A stretch of DNA of 64,000 nucleotides, taken from Natronococcus amylolyticus DSM 10524. GTDB lineage: Archaea; Halobacteriota; Halobacteria; Halobacteriales; Natrialbaceae. Both the position numbers and the translations under genes were made by a program. Under the pieces are notes generated by a model that was not told where the DNA came from, did no database searches, and worked only from the letters and a program-made list of their open reading frames with translations. The stretch is taken from contig NZ_AOIB01000020.1 in the NCBI RefSeq assembly GCF_000337675.1, positions 30,408-94,407 on the forward strand, given 5' to 3'. Positions 62,231 through 64,000 of the stretch are shown piece after piece (positions within the stretch are counted from its first letter, which is position 1; the number at the start of each line of letters is the position of its first letter).

Positions 62231-63322
62231 ATGAGCATCACAGAATACGAACTCAAGATCGAACTCGAGGGCATCGAGGACCCGGACATCGACGAGGACA
62301 TCGTCACGCTCGGCCTGGTCAACGACGTCACGATCGACGACGAGACCGCCCGGATCTCGCTCGCGTTCAACACGCCCTACGCTCCCGCCGAGATGGAGAT
62401 CGGCAACCGGATCCGCGAGGTCGTCCAGGAGGCCGGCCTCGAGCCCGACCTGCGCGCCCACGCCGGCGCCGAGCACGGGTTCGACGACGAGGTCCTGCCG
62501 CGGGTTCGTAACGTTATCGCGGTCTCCTCGGGGAAAGGCGGCGTCGGCAAGACGACTGTCGCGGCCAACCTCGCGGCGGGCCTCGAGAAACGCGGCGCGA
62601 TGGTCGGTATCCTCGACGCGGACATCCACGGCCCGAACATTCCACGCATTTTGCCCGTCGAGAGCGACCCCGGCGTCACGCCCAACGAGGATATCGTCCC
62701 ACCCCGTTCGGACGGCGTCCGCGTGATCAGCATGGGCTTCATGATGGAAGAGGAGGACGACCCGGCGATCCTCCGGGGGCCGATGGTCAACAAGTTCATG
62801 ATGAAGTTCTTGGACGGCGTCGAGTGGGGCCGACTCGACTACCTCATCGTCGACCTCCCGCCGGGCACCGGGGATGCCACGCTGAACCTGCTCCAGTCGA
62901 TGCCCGTCACGGGAGCCGTCGTCGTCACCACGCCACAGGAGATGGCCCTGGACGACACCCGAAAGGGGATTCAGATGTTCAACAAACACGACACGCCCGT
63001 CCTCGGCGTCGTCGAGAACATGAGCACGTTCATCGCCCCGGACACCGGCAAGGAGTACAGCCTCTTTGGCACCGACGGCGCCCAGCAGATCGTCGACAAG
63101 TACGACGTCCCGCTGATCGGCCAGATCCCGATCCACCCCGACTTCGGCGCCGACGGCAGCAAGGGGACCCTCGTCAAGGACGACGACAGCGAGGTCCAGG
63201 AGACGCTCGAGGAGCTGGTCGCCAACGTTGCCGACCGCGTCAGCGAGTCCAACCGCCGGACCGTCTCGGAGAACACCTCCGATACGCCCGACGACGCCCT
63301 GCCGACCGAACTCGAGGACTAA
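62231..63322 (+). CDS. Mrp/ApbC family P-loop ATPase lacking cluster cysteines
   Basis: The 363-residue protein has an N-terminal MIP18/DUF59 domain (about 1-80) and a deviant Walker A GKGGVGKTT at 101-109. Typical Mrp segments follow (GILDADIHGPNIPRIL, YLIVDLPPGTGDATLNLLQSMPVTGAVVVTTPQEMALDD). Canonical Mrp proteins carry a CxxC for a bridging [4Fe-4S] cluster near VENMS; here that stretch reads VENMSTFIAPDTGKEYSLFG, and no Cys occurs anywhere in the protein. It therefore probably is not a standard Fe-S scaffold. It is monocistronic after the NrfD operon. Confidence 0.9.
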   Translation: MSITEYELKIELEGIEDPDIDEDIVTLGLVNDVTIDDETARISLAFNTPYAPAEMEIGNRIREVVQEAGLEPDLRAHAGAEHGFDDEVLPRVRNVIAVSSGKGGVGKTTVAANLAAGLEKRGAMVGILDADIHGPNIPRILPVESDPGVTPNEDIVPPRSDGVRVISMGFMMEEEDDPAILRGPMVNKFMMKFLDGVEWGRLDYLIVDLPPGTGDATLNLLQSMPVTGAVVVTTPQEMALDDTRKGIQMFNKHDTPVLGVVENMSTFIAPDTGKEYSLFGTDGAQQIVDKYDVPLIGQIPIHPDFGADGSKGTLVKDDDSEVQETLEELVANVADRVSESNRRTVSENTSDTPDDALPTELED

Positions 63323-63349
63323 ACGGACTGTCGGAACGATTTCTCCGGG

Positions 63350-63502
63350 TTACTGCTCGTTGCCGTCGTCAGGCTCGTCGATCGCAGTTGCCGGAAGCGC
63401 GAACCGCCAGGCGTCGGTAAACTCGCTACCGGAGAACGACTGCAGGGCGTGGCTCGCGACGCGCGGGCTCTTGCCGCCAATCTTGACGTGTTCCGTGCCG
63501 AG
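63350..63502 (-). other. Open stretch resembling a gene remnant, no start codon
   Basis: On the minus strand a frame of 50 codons reads LGTEHVKIGGKSPRVASHALQSFSGSEFTDAWRFALPATAIDEPDDGNEQ and ends at TAA. The sequence looks protein-like and uses typical codons, but there is no ATG, GTG or TTG between the upstream TGA (63503-63505) and the middle of the frame. An ATG at 63504-63506 is in another frame. It may be a small gene broken by a frameshift, a remnant, or chance. Confidence 0.4.
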
Positions 63503-63545
63503 TCATGACCGACACTTTTGGCCGCGGGGACCGAATCCGAACCCG

Positions 63546-63875
63546 ATGACACTCGATAGCTACACCGACGCGGTCGCCGACCTCGAGCCCGCAGACGGCG
63601 AGGTCGAGAGCACGGAACTGGTCGTCGAGGACGACGTTCTCGTCAAGGCCTTCGCCCTCGGGCCGGGCGCGACCCTCGAGCCACACGAACACGGCGACAG
63701 CACGAACGTCTTTCACGTCCTCGAGGGGACGGTGACGGTGCTGCGGGACGACGAGCGCGAGGAGATCGAGGCGCCGGGCGTGGTACTCAACGAGCGGGGC
63801 GTCGAACACGGCGCCGAGAACGAGACCGGCGAGACCGTGATCTTCACCGCGAGTCTCTGCCCGCTGCCGTCCTGA
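63546..63875 (+). CDS. Cupin-domain protein
   Basis: The 109-residue protein is a single cupin: GPGATLEPHEHGDSTNVFHVLEGTVTVL (motif 1 with His residues HEH and Glu of LEG), then GVVLNERGVEHGAENETGETVIFTASL (motif 2 with metal-binding His). Such small cupins bind a metal and may be enzymes or sensors; the substrate is unknown. The ATG at 63546 starts MTLDSYTDAVADLEPADGEVES. No operon partner is in view. Confidence 0.82.
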   Translation: MTLDSYTDAVADLEPADGEVESTELVVEDDVLVKAFALGPGATLEPHEHGDSTNVFHVLEGTVTVLRDDEREEIEAPGVVLNERGVEHGAENETGETVIFTASLCPLPS

Positions 63876-64000
63876 CGGACGCGATTCCTGTGGTTCGGTC
63901 GCGCCGCTCCTCGAGAGCGGGTTCGTCGACCGAACCGTCGTCGCTGCCGACAGCGCCGGCTGTCGTGTGTGAGTTCTCAAAAAACGAATCGCCGTTCACC

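Overview
The window is a chromosomal segment of a halophilic archaeon (class Halobacteria). The evidence is a high-GC sequence with very acidic proteins, archaeal information-processing genes (TFB, RpoL, SRP19, Gar1, GatE, Dph2), Tat-type lipoproteins, PGF-CTERM surface anchors, menaquinone genes, and many leaderless genes whose TATA box lies 25-30 bases before the start codon. The gene repertoire resembles Natrialbaceae-type haloarchaea, but the genus cannot be fixed from sequence alone. No rRNA, tRNA or CRISPR array was seen.

Layout. 1-8.4 kb: end of an MFS transporter, gatE, a B12-type ABC importer (btuD-btuC divergent from btuF over one palindromic TATA box), srp19-gar1, a presenilin-type protease and a lipoprotein. 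8.4-9.4 kb: gene-free, with an ordered array of perfect triloop hairpins. 9.4-18.1 kb: cysS, bolA, fumC, a small zinc-finger protein, and two paralogous operons of bacterial-PH-domain membrane proteins (YdbS/YdbT-like). 18.1-20.1 kb: two gene-free kilobases with an 83-bp MITE-like element and a decayed relative of the hairpin array. 20.1-21.6 kb: a DUF5805-like protein and a tyrosine recombinase. 22.2-36.3 kb: mostly housekeeping and conserved haloarchaeal genes, including an exported superoxide dismutase, dph2, a membrane protein beside an actin homologue, a METTL5-like methyltransferase, a rhomboid protease, rpoL and hisF.

36.4-50.8 kb: the menaquinone cluster menF-menD ... menB ... menA-menC-menE. 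It is interrupted by a Tat-exported gamma-glutamyltransferase, an MntA/HepT toxin-antitoxin pair whose toxin gene looks frameshifted, and a three-gene surface operon (DyP-like protein, His-rich iron-transport lipoprotein, cohesin-like PGF-CTERM protein) that looks like an iron-acquisition module. 50.8-55.3 kb: NRDE protein, a winged-helix regulator preceded by a possible leader peptide, gatC-gatA and a TFB.

55.3-62.1 kb: a probable anaerobic-respiration cluster made of copper nitrite reductase (nirK), an alpha/beta hydrolase, a Bat-type HTH regulator, and an operon of a four-cluster iron-sulfur protein, an NrfD membrane subunit and a small membrane protein. nirK and the regulator share two promoter elements, ATTCC-N9-GGAATCGTGGGG and an AACTGGTT-centred inverted repeat. 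The iron-sulfur/NrfD operon carries a related perfect palindrome next to its TATA box. This suggests one small regulon in which the complex moves electrons between the menaquinone pool and a partner such as NirK. The window ends with a cysteine-free Mrp/ApbC ATPase and a cupin.
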